Assembly (NCBI RefSeq): GCF_018139145.2
Contig: NC_059483.1
Location: 3,349,001 to 3,413,000 of the forward strand
Reading direction: 5' to 3'
Length of the DNA: 64,000 nt
Source of the DNA: Gymnogyps californianus
Taxonomy: Eukaryota > Chordata > Aves > Accipitriformes > Cathartidae
Part shown: positions 24,390 to 35,215 of the stretch, piece after piece
How positions within the stretch are numbered: the first letter of the stretch is position 1
How the letters are laid out: every line of letters starts with the position of its first letter
Translations under genes and position numbers: made by a program
Notes under the pieces: generated by a model
What the model saw: the letters and a program-made list of their open reading frames with translations, nothing else
Database searches by the model: none
What the model was told of the DNA's origin: nothing

Positions 24390-24800
24390 TCCATCCTTGT
24401 TTCCAGCACGGATTTGCCATTCCCTGCCAGCACTGAGTGCCGCCCAGCAGAGCAGGGTCCTTTTGTGCTGCCACCCTCCCTGGAAAGGGTCTGCAGAGTG
24501 GTCTGCCAGCAGACATGGACCCTTTCCAAGGGGCTGCAGGCTGGCTCTGCCCATCCTCTGTGCTGACCAGGAGCTATATGGCCATGTGGAGTGGTACCCG
24601 AGTGAATACACGGCGGTTCTCCGCAGGGCTTGCTGCTACGCTAACTGCAGCCACATGGCTTTTGGCTGGCTCCAAGCGCAGGCACAACAAGCTTGCATCT
24701 GTCTGCAAGCTGCTGCCGAGACATACCTTCGGTCTCGCGGGTCCCCTGCGGGTTAGGCAGCTGCCCCTAAAATTGGCACCGAATTCCCGTGTACTCTCTA
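24390..24800. other. GC-rich patch with near-island CpG density
   Basis: Hand counting over 24,601-24,780 gives about 107 G+C in 180 bases (near 59%) and ten CpG, an observed/expected ratio around 0.6. That meets the classic thresholds but is too short for a formal island. Long overlapping frames here (181 codons at 24,437-24,982; 119 codons at 24,397-24,756; 131 codons at 24,171-24,566) follow from the composition and show no domain. It could be a weak promoter or orphan island, or the remnant of a GC-rich insertion. Confidence 0.4.
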
Positions 24801-25442
24801 GAGCTATGCTGCTAGGAAGGACAGAGATAAGCCTGCATTATATATGGGGTTTAAAGTACTCCTTCTATGGAAAGAAAAAAGGTAACATCCAGCAAGTACT
24901 AATCCAGAGCCTATGGTTAAAGAAAATACTTTGGCGTTTAATAGTTACGATAAAATGTTATCACAATAATCATAATAAATAATACAATAAGCAATATACC
25001 GAATAGTTTTTACTTTTTAATTATCCATCCACATACATACAAATATGTAAAGTGGGAGATGATCATATCCTCTTCTCTTGTGGGTGAGAAACGTGCAAAA
25101 ATGCTAAATAAATGACTATAAACAGCCAAGCCTGGCTGCAGGAACGAAAAGAAATCCAGGTCTTATGCATTGAGATGTTCAACAGAGTTATTTAAAATTC
25201 ATGCCTAGTCAATAATAAATACATTTCATAATTAATATTGGAGGCCAGTTGCAAAACTAAATCTGAGGACAAAATCATACTGTGTAAACTTCAGTCATCA
25301 CAAAGGCGTGTACCAGATGATGAAGGGAGAACCCGGCAGAAGTCAGAGCCATGGAGTTGCCATGTGATGCTTTGGGCAAAGGAGTGGTAAATGAAACATA
25401 GTGAGAGATACCTTTCCTTTAAAGACTGCTAAAATCCTGATT

Positions 25443-25610
25443 GCCCTTGAAGCCAATGGAAAAACAATATGCCTCTGGTTTGCTCAGATTTCACCAGATA
25501 AGAATAAAAAGGGTCTGATTCTGCTCTCTCTTTGGTCTTCTGTGGGTTTATTCCTGGTGACATCAGGAGGGCTTTCTCAGATTTATATCAATATGAAATC
25601 AAACTCCATC
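25443..25610. repeat. decayed fold-back interspersed repeat, copy 6
   Basis: The stretch contains CCTTGAAGCCAATGGAAAAA, then GGGTCTGATTCTGCTCTC, TTATTCCTGGTGACATCAGG and AAACTCCATCCTGG. These blocks recall the old amniote repeat with CATTGAAGTCAATGGAA, GGGCCTGATTCTGCTCTCACTTAC, TGATTTACACCAG and AACTCCATTG elements. The order is retained but the individual blocks are diverged. The 72-codon frame 25,401-25,619 is not a gene. Confidence 0.5.
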
Positions 25611-27318
25611 CTGGTTTAATCAGGGCATCAAATTAGACATTTCAGTATCTTGACTTCTAAATAGTTCAAATGGAAGTGGTGTAAAAATATCCTCCACAAC
25701 CTAAGAGCACTAAAAATCTCTTCAGTGTCCATAATCCCCACACCAGAGCGTACCACTATTGCATGAAAATGTCAGCATAAATTATAAAACACATTAATAT
25801 TACCCAATTATATCAGACAACTCTTTTTCTATTTAACAAAATATCATTATTATTTTCTCAACACCTTGAAAGATCTGGGTATTAACATGTGAATATAATC
25901 ATTAAAACAGCTTGTCCAAAACTTAGAATAGATCCTTAGTTATAATCATTGCTGAGGAAGGGGATTTAAACATACTGTAAAATATAATCCTTTCTTTTAA
26001 AAGGATCTCAGAAAAACAGGGGAAAAAATAGAAAAAGAAGGGAAGAAAGCAAATATTCCCTACAACTTTTAGCTTGTAATGAAAAGACAGAGTTTAAGGC
26101 CTGGTTCACAAGATATTTAAAAGTGTATATAATTTAAATGTGGAGTAATCCCATCTAGTTCATTTAACCAGTTTTAGTCCTTTGCCAAACCACAGCCAGA
26201 CAGAGCTGGAGCTGCATCCAGGTATGCTGGTCTCCACTTTGTGATCCCAAGCCCACCAGTCCTCCCAGAAGCATTTCGGAGCATCTCTGATCTTGGTCCG
26301 TGTCAGGAACTCCTACATATTGCAGTCGTCATTGGTACAGCAATACACAATAAGTATGAAGCTTAAAGAAATGTAGTTTCTCCTCTCAGATACCGCACCT
26401 TTGTCCTTTCTGAGATTATGTGGAAAAAGAAGTTTTTATGGCTTTGATAATGCTACTATTGCCTTAGTAATTGGAAACCAAGGCCGTCGGGAAATGATAC
26501 AGCTAATACAGAATAGGGTTAATGAACCAATCTGTCCTCTGTACAGGGTTTTTGGTTCACAGAGCAGGAAGACTATGAATGTTTATAGTGCATTACTCTC
26601 ATCTGGTTACCAGTGACAGGTACCAGTCACTGCTATCTACTGGCCTTCCTTTCCCTCTATAGGAGAAAATTACCCTCGCTCCAGTATTCAAGGGAGGACA
26701 CTGCAGTGCCATGTAAACTGCAATGTATGTTTTTATTTGTTTTCAACTTGGCCCCCCAAGAGTAATAAGATAAAAATGAGTCATGCAAGGGTCAAATATA
26801 TATGTCACAATGCAATTCACCTGATTTCCCGCTTTGGCTGCGTTGACTTTAGAAACCTAATGCTTTTTATTGTGTGACCTTTAGTACCAGCATATACAGG
26901 GAAAGGAACTGAGAGTGCTTGGGTATACTCTAGGTTGTGCTGGGAAAGAAGCTGGCTTTTTGCTGCGTGATTGAAAAATACCCTGTTATGTCTCGGACTG
27001 AAATATTTTTCCATTGCCACAACTGCCCTGACTCTTTATTGGAAATGATATATGGCTCTTCGTATGGAGGGCAGGGAGAGGAAAACTTCACGATGACAGC
27101 AGTGGCAAGACACTGCTACCATCCCCTCCTGCCCTTTGGGAGCCTGTGGCTTTAGCTTCAGGTTTTGGGGGTTGGCTGTACAGTGGTAGGAAAGGACCAT
27201 GCACGTCTTAAAGCTTTTTAGGGGTGACTTTGAATTATTTTTTCCCTGTTTGGCTACGCTGTGTGAAAGTAGCCATTTTTTTCACTTAGGTAAAATAGCA
27301 TGCAACGGATCTTACCAA
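25611..27318. other. unique AT-rich noncoding DNA
   Basis: Open frames up to 72 codons on either strand, none with recognisable content. No tandem repeat or LINE motif is visible. Confidence 0.6.
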
Positions 27319-27351
27319 TGCTTAGTTGCTGGCTGGGGTTAAACCACAACA
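27319..27351 (-). mobile_element. avian endogenous-retrovirus LTR terminus
   Basis: The sequence ends in GGCTGGGGTTAAACCACAAC plus A. Read on the minus strand, it starts TGTTGTGGTTTAACCCC and continues into a CAGCAACTAAGCA block. From memory this is the 5' end of a widespread bird ERV LTR family, including the TG start expected of an LTR. Similarity fades after about 33 bases, so this is a truncated or heavily decayed terminus. I see no retroviral coding sequence nearby and no matching second LTR in the window. It is the most lineage-informative element here and points to a bird. Confidence 0.62.
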
Positions 27352-28999
27352 CCATCACATGATGCAGCTGGCTGGTCCCTCCTTTTCATTCCTTGGCTTG
27401 CTATCACCAGTGTTTACACAGGGATGCATATCCATGGCATATATATTCATGTGCTACTCCTGACTATGTAACACAGCCTATTTATTTCGATGGGTAATTG
27501 CTTTGCCTTCAGCGAGTGTGTATGGAGGTATATCGCAAACTGTTCTTGCAAAAAACAGGAAGGAAAAGGAAAAGGCACCTTGAAATGTTGTGAAAAGAGA
27601 CAATTTAAGAACGTGAAAATTGAGCGAAATGAATTACTAAGAGCCTGGGTGAGAAAGCTCATGACAAACTGTTGCCCAGTTTCAGCTGCACTTCCTTACA
27701 GTGCAGTGTGAACCTAGACAGGAGTGCCAACAATTAGAGCTCACTCTCCTTTTACCTGCTGAAAATCACTCTACCTAACACTCAATTTCTGTGCCAAACT
27801 GCCTTGGAAAAAAAATTATCTCAAATGCAAAACCACCACAAGGAAATGCTTTTATGTTCTGTATTTCTGCAATTGTTTCTAATCTTCCTTGATCTGCTCC
27901 TGGGTAGAGAGGAGACATGGATTTCTCCCCTGTTGTTTAGATGCAGGGGAGAAGCTTTCTGAAGTGAACTACCCACTTAAACTTTCTATTCTTTAGAGGA
28001 AACCCTCTGTGGATTAGAGACACGAGAAGAAGTAGACATGATGCCAGCAGGCCCAGCGAGGTCGGTCCCGTCCTGTCCCCCAGCTCTCTTGCCCAGCAGG
28101 AAAAAAGTGCAGCCTCTCCTCAGAGGTGTCCAGTAGCCCTGGCTGAGCACTCCCTTATAGTATCATCAAATACTTGTTTTACTGAAGTCTTCTAGAAATG
28201 TCTTTTTTCTTTCCTTTCACAGATCTCAAGGGTGAGCGAGCAGAGGAGCTGCCAGTAGAACTGGAGAAGGAGCAGAGGAGGTTGTGGAGTGATGCTCCTC
28301 CCGAGCCCTGTGGACCACCCAGAGCACCCTCCCTGCTCACTGTGTCCCCCCTGTCTTGGGGGACATTGGTCCTAGCAGCACTGATGGCTTTCAGCCCATT
28401 AGAGCTGAGACAACCGGCTCAAATCTTTTCATTTTTAGGCGTAAGTAGGTGAGCTAAATTCCACTCCAAGAAATCCCATTTACAATTCTGTACTTTTTAT
28501 CTTAAACACTATAGCAAACGGCACTGTTGTCCAGACATGAGGTAAATTTTAATGCCAGAATTAACGCCAAATCACTCAATACATCTTTAAAATTAACTCA
28601 TTATCATAACACTGGAAAATAGAACATTGATCCACTCACACAGCAATCCAAAGGGTCCAATTTTATGGTCTTTTTCAGAAAATTTACTGAAAGTTGTCAC
28701 TATCAATTCATAAAACAAAGCACCCCAGAATGCTTGAATGTTCAGAACAGAGGGGATAAAATGAATTACAATAAAAACACATGCAGTTTAGGCATGCAAA
28801 GTATTATGAAAGGCTTCTTTTCTCAAATATAGAGTTCTACATCTTCCTTCATACTATGTTTGTACATTTATGCATTCTATAGAGAGAAACGGTTTTGACT
28901 GTAAATATGCACCCATTAAAAATCCATATTTAATCTTCTCCCTAGTTTTTGGGGAAGCAGGGTGTGCACTGCAATATACATATGCACAGTGCAGATCAT
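27352..28999. other. unique noncoding DNA
   Basis: Frames of at most 84 codons (28,198-28,452, plus) with no domain. A moderately GC-rich stretch occurs at 28,020-28,400. No gene or repeat is recognised. Confidence 0.6.
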
Positions 29000-29075
29000 G
29001 AAGCGAGTATTATTTTCTCCACCTTTTTGATCATCTTGAAGTGAGTATTATTTTCTCTGTGTATTTGATCCCAAG
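29000..29075. repeat. 38-bp tandem duplication
   Basis: Two adjacent 38-base units start GAAGCGAGTATTATTTTCTC (29,000) and GAAGTGAGTATTATTTTCTC (29,038). The first 20 bases differ at one position; the rest are more diverged but still share TTTGATC. This is a local segmental duplication of moderate age. Confidence 0.85.
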
Positions 29076-29600
29076 GAGGCTGCACTATTTTCACTTGCAG
29101 TTTACTAAACATATCCATCCAGCAACACAATATCAGGTATTCATAAATCATCATATTTCAGATAACTAATTGACAGAAATCAGCCCCCAGAGGAGTCTTC
29201 TTGTAGATTCAACAGCTCTTTACAATGAAGGACTCTCTAACTCGAAGCTAAAATCCACTTGAGCTTTGAACCAAGACCTGAAGGTCAACAAATGTAAGCT
29301 TAATCAGACCAACATGGAAACAGATTTCATCGTAAAAGCTTCTTTATTGAATAACGTGCTTCTCAGCTCTGCTTGGCTGGGAAGGCATTACACACGATGA
29401 GCGAGGGACCTAAATTACCCAAACCCAAGCGAGATTCACTGCACCATTCAAACACAGCCAAACTCTGGAAGGAGAAGAGGGTTTGTGTGGTTCGAATGAG
29501 AGCCGTAAGTCAATGAGAGCTGAAAGGTGTGCTCCCTCCACTGTCAACGGGCAGCCGTGGGCTGCACTGGCCACAGTTCCCCGTGCTTTCAGCAGAGGTA

Positions 29601-29624
29601 AAGCCCTGGAGAAGCCCTGGAGAA
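29601..29624. repeat. 11-bp tandem duplication
   Basis: AAGCCCTGGAG occurs twice in succession, followed by AAGACTCC. It is a minor local duplication. Confidence 0.85.
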
Positions 29625-30570
29625 GACTCCACTGGATATGCTAGAAACAGCTGTTTGAGCTAGATGTCTGCTGGAAGAGACACCTGCTGTGCAGATGGTA
29701 GGAAAACTAAAATATGTTCACTTTTATATTAATTGGGTTTTGCATCCCAAGGTGGGGGTAAAAAAATTTACATTGTTCTGTAATTACATTGAACAAACTC
29801 CAATCCACTAATTTGCATTCCTAATTTTGACACACTGAATTTTTTAATTTATTTTCTTTGTTTCCTTCTATACACAACACATTTCAAAATAAAGTAAGAC
29901 TTTTAGAATGAAAACCAATTTGTTTATCAAAGGTATTATTGAGAACTGAAATGTCTAAATTTCTAGGGATGGAGAACCTACCAGAGTCCCTTGGAAAATG
30001 TCATAAAGATTAATTGTAAATCTTAAAATGTTTAGCTTGAACTTCCAGCTATTTTACCTAGTTACACATTGGCTAGACTGACAGTTTGTTATTTAGAAAT
30101 TCCCTTCTCCAGATAGATGCTCGCAGACTCTAAGTTTAGCCCTTGATCTTTGCTTTACTAAGAAAAAAACAACAGCTCAATTAGCTCTCTGTCTCTGCAC
30201 TTGAGGGCATGTTTCCAATCCTTTCATCGTTCAGTGGTACATATCTGATCCCATTCCAATTTATCAGCATCCTTCTTGGGCAGTAGCCAACAGAAAGGGA
30301 CATAGCACTGAAATAGTAGAATAATCTGCTAGTAATTAAAATGCCTCCTTTTGCTTTATCTGAAGAACCCAGTATCTGTTTTGGCTGTGGTATCTTCAAG
30401 AGACCATGTGTTCAGCCCTTATCTGTTGTGATTGCAACATATTTTTTGGTGACTGCTCCCAAGACAGACTCTCCAGGTGACTTACACTGAACTTAAGCAA
30501 ACTTCACCATCAATTTATGTCCTAGTTCATGAGTTAATGAGTTAATTTAAACTGGAGGGAGAGGGAGGAT
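29625..30570. other. unique AT-rich noncoding DNA
   Basis: A 72-codon minus-strand frame (30,181-30,399) is the only listed-length frame and is not recognised. No repeat is called in this stretch. Confidence 0.6.
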
Positions 30571-30785
30571 GAGCCAGTGAGGAAGGAGCCCAGCACAGCC
30601 GTGAGGGTGTAAGCCTCAAACCTGAAAGATGTGGATTCAGCTCCCTACTTCCCACACACTCATTTTGTGACCTTGAACAAGTCAGATTAGCTTCTTGTTT
30701 CTTACTTCTCTACCCATGTAATGCAGATGATAATATTCCTCGTAGCACTGGGGGAGTTGGGAGGATAAATAGATTAGAAAGATGA
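30571..30785 (+). repeat. MIR-like (CORE-SINE) fossil
   Basis: The order matches a MIR: a decayed tRNA-like head with a B-box-like GGATTCAGCTCCC; a TGCCACT-like position; TGTGACCTTGAACAAGTCA at 30,666 (consensus TGTGACCTTGGGCAAGTCA); a T- and C-rich block standing for CCTCTGTGCCTCAGTTTCC; a CCATGTAATGCAGATGATAATA block at 30,715 (consensus CATCTGTAAAATGGGGATAATA); and GGGGGAGTTGGGAGGATAAAT (consensus GGTTGTTGTGAGGATTAAAT). Divergence is high, consistent with insertion before the split of birds and mammals. MIRs are nonautonomous, tRNA-derived and mobilised by LINE2. Strand follows the SINE sense direction. Confidence 0.75.
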
Positions 30786-31006
30786 GCCAGATCATAGCTT
30801 TATTTCCATTTACAATGTATAAATGTATATGAACACACTTTCACTCTTCTGGCCAAGCATAAAATGAAACATTTAGAAGGTAAGATCCAAAGAATTTCAT
30901 TAAGAATCCATCGCAAATTGCAAATGACACCTCCTGTATTGGAATGTGAATTGTGAGCTGGGTGTTGCAGAAGTGTAAAATTATTCCATAAATTATCTAT
31001 GACAAA

Positions 31007-31038
31007 GTCAAAAAATGTATCAGTCAAAAAATGTATCA
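31007..31038. repeat. 16-bp perfect tandem duplication
   Basis: GTCAAAAAATGTATCA is present twice in succession without a mismatch, which suggests a recent slippage-type duplication. Confidence 0.9.
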
Positions 31039-31825
31039 GTAAAGCCATAGTTTATTTTTAGTTCCTCAAACTGTGCACAGCAACATGTATAATACAGAAA
31101 TAATTATTCCACTGCAACATGGTGAAATAAAACCAGAAAGACAACATTTAAAGTAAAAAATAATATGAATTTCATTTGTGAAATTGTGAAATTTCTGCCT
31201 GATGACGTCTTGGAAAGTGTATTACTTGATGTTATATTAATCAGCCTTCTCTGTCATGCAGAGAGATTATGTGATTCTGTCTCATATATTTTCACATTTT
31301 AATGCTCATCTGAAGATTTCCCTCATATTTCAAGGGATAGGATAGATACATGTATGGTACCTCATCTATCCTTCATAAAATTTGGGACAGAGTTGATTCT
31401 GCTGAATTTTACGCTCAGCTAAAGTTCAGCTTAAGAGTCTAGGAAGTAGGTTAGAGAGAACGGTAGATGATTAGAAAGTAGAGTTCTTCTTTCCCTTTTC
31501 TCCAGTCCTTTGCTAGCTGTAGGATGAACCTCCCACAGATGCAACTTGGGCTTCCGGCCCTGATTTGTGTTCGTTCAAAGGGTTGCTCTGCTGCGTCCCT
31601 GTGCACACTCCCTTGCTGGCCCAGGCACGCCACCACTGGCGGTCAACAGGCATCTTTGGCTGGCATGATGCATCCGCCTTATACGTTGTTGGAAACGGGG
31701 CTTGCAACAGGCAATGGCAACAGCAGAACAGGCAGGAGAAAACCTGGTCCTGAGGAGATGATACTGGGTGCCTCTACGCCTGTAGACACATTTCCATTGT
31801 CTTTAAATTGTCATGATCCTCTTGT
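31039..31825. other. unique noncoding DNA
   Basis: A 102-codon frame (31,524-31,832, plus) overlaps frames on the other strand in a locally GC-richer piece and shows no domain. Nothing else is supported. Confidence 0.55.
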
Positions 31826-32060
31826 TAAATAATTAGACGACCGAGCATGAAATCCATGGTTTGAAGTCATTTGAAGGTACATTTAAACGGGAGTATAGTA
31901 CTACCCCATTATTAGACCAATTAAACGAGATAATTAATGGGTTTAAAATACTAAGTGATTCAATGTATTAATTAATACGGACCTATTTGCATAGGCTCCC
32001 TTGGGATATGAATAAGGAGTGTGATCTTCCAAAACCAATTGTAGTTGAATGAGTCACTCC
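31826..32060. promoter_or_regulatory. candidate enhancer: TAAT palindrome plus POU octamer
   Basis: Several homeodomain-type TAAT cores cluster here: AAATAATTAGAC at 31,827; TTATTAGACCAATTAAAC near 31,909; GATAATTAATGG at 31,929; and the perfect 14-bp palindrome GTATTAATTAATAC at 31,965-31,978. An exact POU octamer ATTTGCAT lies six bases further at 31,985-31,992. The block lacks simple repeats and transposon motifs. Such clusters are typical of conserved developmental enhancers in gene deserts, but TAAT cores are common by chance in AT-rich DNA. Conservation is unknown, so this is an inference. Confidence 0.3.
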
Positions 32061-34579
32061 TATTTATTCAAAATAATCCAAGGTGCCATGACTTCACAAA
32101 GGGTTTGATGAAATTAATATCAAATATCTCCTAAATACTTACATACTTGGAAATCTCCACCAATACATAGGAACGTTAACTGAATTAACAGCACAAGGAA
32201 TAGGCTGAATGTCATCCTACATTTAAAATTTCGTGTTCTACTAGTTCTGAATCACTACACTAATGTTACTTAAAAGTATTTGTGTGTTTGCAGTTATTCA
32301 TCTCCAATTTTCTTCAATCCTAACGAATAAGAGAATGACATTTTTCCACATTAAGATAAGCCGAGTAGGTTAGTCAAGTACTACAATTTTTGCACTTCAC
32401 TGTTTATAATATTAATAGCTGTGCTTTAAGAAGTGTACTATTGAACTGTCAAGAATGATTTGTTACCAGGTGTTAGCATAATTTGCCAGCTGTCATATTT
32501 TAATCATTTTTATTTGCCTAAAATCTGACACTTAACTTTAGTGGTAAATCAAGACATATAGCAGAACTTATTTGATGCTACAGTAGCTAAGGGGAAAAAA
32601 GTCTGTGCATCCTACAACTGATATTTATATTTTCAGATAGCGAACAGATTCTGAAGTCCACTTTCACTCATAATTCACACTGAATTGCTACTGTTCTCCA
32701 CAAAAGCTTTTTTCATTTAAGTAGTTCAAGCAGATGCTGCAGGCTTTCATTCAAGTGTATGTTTACTCATGTGAGTAGCTCCAGCAAAATTCTTCAGCTG
32801 GCTTCGGTGAGTAAAAGGTACTCATTATATGAATAACAGCACAGAGAAGACATATAAACTAAGATCTTGTGCACAGTTAACATTGTTCTTAAATGCAGTG
32901 AATTCAAGACTACTTTATTGTTTTAAGCTCATATCTGAGGGACTAGTATGCTTAAAAGCCTGCAAGATTATAGGATGAAGCCATAACTGAACTTATTAGC
33001 TATATCTGAACAATGAGAAGTAAACAGATGAGAATACAGAAGCTTGTTAGATGAGCTTGATTTTTTTTTCATTAGTATTTAGATTTACTTGCACTTCGGA
33101 TAAAAGATTAGTGTGTGAAAGAGTGCAATAGACATATTTTGATATTAGCAAAACACTTGATTTTTTCCATGAGAAATCATATTTTGAGCATTCACTCTAG
33201 TTGTTTTGGATAAAAATACTATCTTTTGTAGTGTGGATTAAAAAGTGATTGATTACATGCAATGATAAAAACCTATTCATTAAGTTGCAAAGAGTTTTAT
33301 GAGCTTCACCAGCAACTCATTGAATCTGATTTTATTACCTAACATTTTCAACCTAAAACCCTCGAGAATCAATAATATGGAAGTGCAGACGTGTTTTTTG
33401 TGGTGAAAATTGGCTGTAAAATTTAGGGCTGCAAATGGAGAAACATCACAAAAATGGTAAGAAGAATTTAGAATATAGTAAAAAAAAAAAAATCTAGACT
33501 CATTAAGATACAGCGATTCATGAAAAAAGGTGGAATTACATGCAGATAGACAAAGATAGAAAAGCATGTGGATAGCTACAGAATAGGGAACAGAAAGGAG
33601 ACATCATCATTTGAGAGTCATAAATTCAATGAAAAGGGGAAAATTCGAAAGGCACGTGATAATACGGGAAAACTTCCTCAGAGTGAGACAGCATCTTTTG
33701 GGACTTTTAAACCCAATCCCATTGCATTTGGATCGTGGTCTCAGTTTTTCGTATTTGTTTGCACATGGGTCAACACAATGAGCCTTTGAATATGACTGGA
33801 ATCCTTGGCTGTAACTGTATCAAAGTGATACTACAACTGGAGTAATTAATGTTGATTCATAAAGATTTAGTTCTGAAGGCTTTGGCATCTCTTCTAAACA
33901 TTATTATTGCACCCCACTTTCCCCTAAAATAATCCCTGTAGTTCGTATTGCTGGTCAAAGAATAATTTCAAAAAGGCATTTGAAAGCATCCGCAGATGGC
34001 GAAGGACAATCCTCCCAGTTTGTCCCAAAAAAGAAGGAGCTTTCATTCTTAAAAAGATTTGTCTTATTTCTGTTCAAATATATCTGGCTTCAGCTTCCAC
34101 TTCTTGGTTATTCTGATGTCTTTTCCATTAAGAAACTTTTCAGTATCCAGTACAATTCTCCCTTGTGAGGGCTGCCTGGCGGATGAGGGCTGCTCAGGCA
34201 TCATCTCTGGGAGCGGGGTTCTCCTCTGCGATGGGGAACAGGTCCTGGTGGGTTCTGCCTGAGCCCCCTATGAAGGTGCTTCAATGAGATCCCCTTTTCA
34301 TGGAGTCCCCTTTTAACAGAAACAAAACAAATCAAACCCTTGATTTCCCATGGGGAGGTATTTTCCTCCCCTGAGGAATTTGTAGGGTTTTTCCAAATTC
34401 TTTTCACCAGCACCGGTATATCTCATGAGAGCCTGGCATGGATTTACATCCCCTGTGTACTCCTGTTGGTGTCTGTCAGGAACATGCAACCCTTTTTGCT
34501 GGTGCATCCTCTCAGAGCTGTTTTTCCTTTGCTGTGTGGAATGCTAAACCATTTTCATTGGGATAACTTCCAAGGTTCC
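32061..34579. other. unique AT-rich noncoding DNA
   Basis: Long AT-rich unique sequence without open frames of note until 33,280 (95 codons minus, F- and N-rich). It contains a 13-A run at 33,480. A GC-richer portion at 34,160-34,280 produces short overlapping frames. The last few hundred bases may include an unrecognisable extension of the LINE fossil that follows. Confidence 0.55.
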
Positions 34580-35215
34580 AAACTAAATTTAGCATGTATG
34601 GCCTCATTCTTGATTTCTAAACATATCTTTGAGTCTGACTGTATTAAATATTCTTGTTTTGTAGGAAGAAGGTTAGTGAGGGATCCAGAATGCTCTTTGT
34701 TATTTCTTTGCTCTCATAGTTATTTACCTTCACATCAATCTTCATGTCATCTGAAACTTTTACAAGCCAATCATTACTGAAAATGATTAATAGCAGTAAG
34801 CAGGTACCAGCAGAATACCAGCACTGCACTTAATTATGATTTCCCTCTGATGACTATGTTTCAGATCCATTAGCTTGCCCATTTTTAATAGATTTAACCT
34901 GTGTTTTATTGCTATTGAATAATTCTCATTTTTAATCAAAATATTCCCAGGGCTGAGTCAAATACCATACAAAAGTCAGAGTATGTAAGAGCTGCACAGC
35001 AACCACGCTTGTAATGTTATCAGAGAAACAAAATCAGGTTTGTTTGTTTGACATGACCTGTTTCATAAAATCATGTGGAATGACAATCATGTTCCCATCT
35101 TCAATTCTTCATCACTTGAATCTTTTATCAGCTTTCATTCCATTATTTGCCCAGGACTGAGGTCAGACTAAGTGACTTAGAGGTACCAAGGTCACGCGGA
35201 CTGCATATCTGGAGT
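34580..35215 (-). pseudogene. L3/CR1-type LINE reverse transcriptase fossil
   Basis: On the minus strand, three diagnostic reverse transcriptase motifs occur in the correct order. SLTSVLGK at 35,169-35,146 matches the SLTSVPGK motif. NRSCQTN at 35,062-35,042 matches the (G/N)RSCxTNL motif. TYSDFCMVFDS at 34,986-34,953 matches the YLDFxKAFD catalytic-core motif and keeps its aspartate. Spacing is close to that of intact elements. Downstream, near 34,735-34,770, an antisense TTCATGTCATCTGAAAC block also matches the known L3 pattern. Frames change between motifs and stops interrupt them, so the element is long dead. L3/CR1 elements move by target-primed reverse transcription. It has the same orientation as the fossil at 6.2-6.45 kb. 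The 5' and 3' limits are approximate. Confidence 0.75.

Noticed and set aside
24437..24982. 181-codon plus-strand open frame, the longest in the window
   Set aside because: It lies in a GC-rich patch with equally long frames in other phases and on the other strand, and has no domain, conserved motif or splice context. The length is within chance for this composition.
28870..28885. ATTCTATAGAG as a possible CR1 3' terminal repeat
   Set aside because: It is a single partial copy without the tandem ATTCTATG units or the upstream CR1 3' region.
29488..29505. GGTTCGAATG as a possible tRNA T-loop
   Set aside because: No acceptor stem, D arm or anticodon arm can be formed around it.
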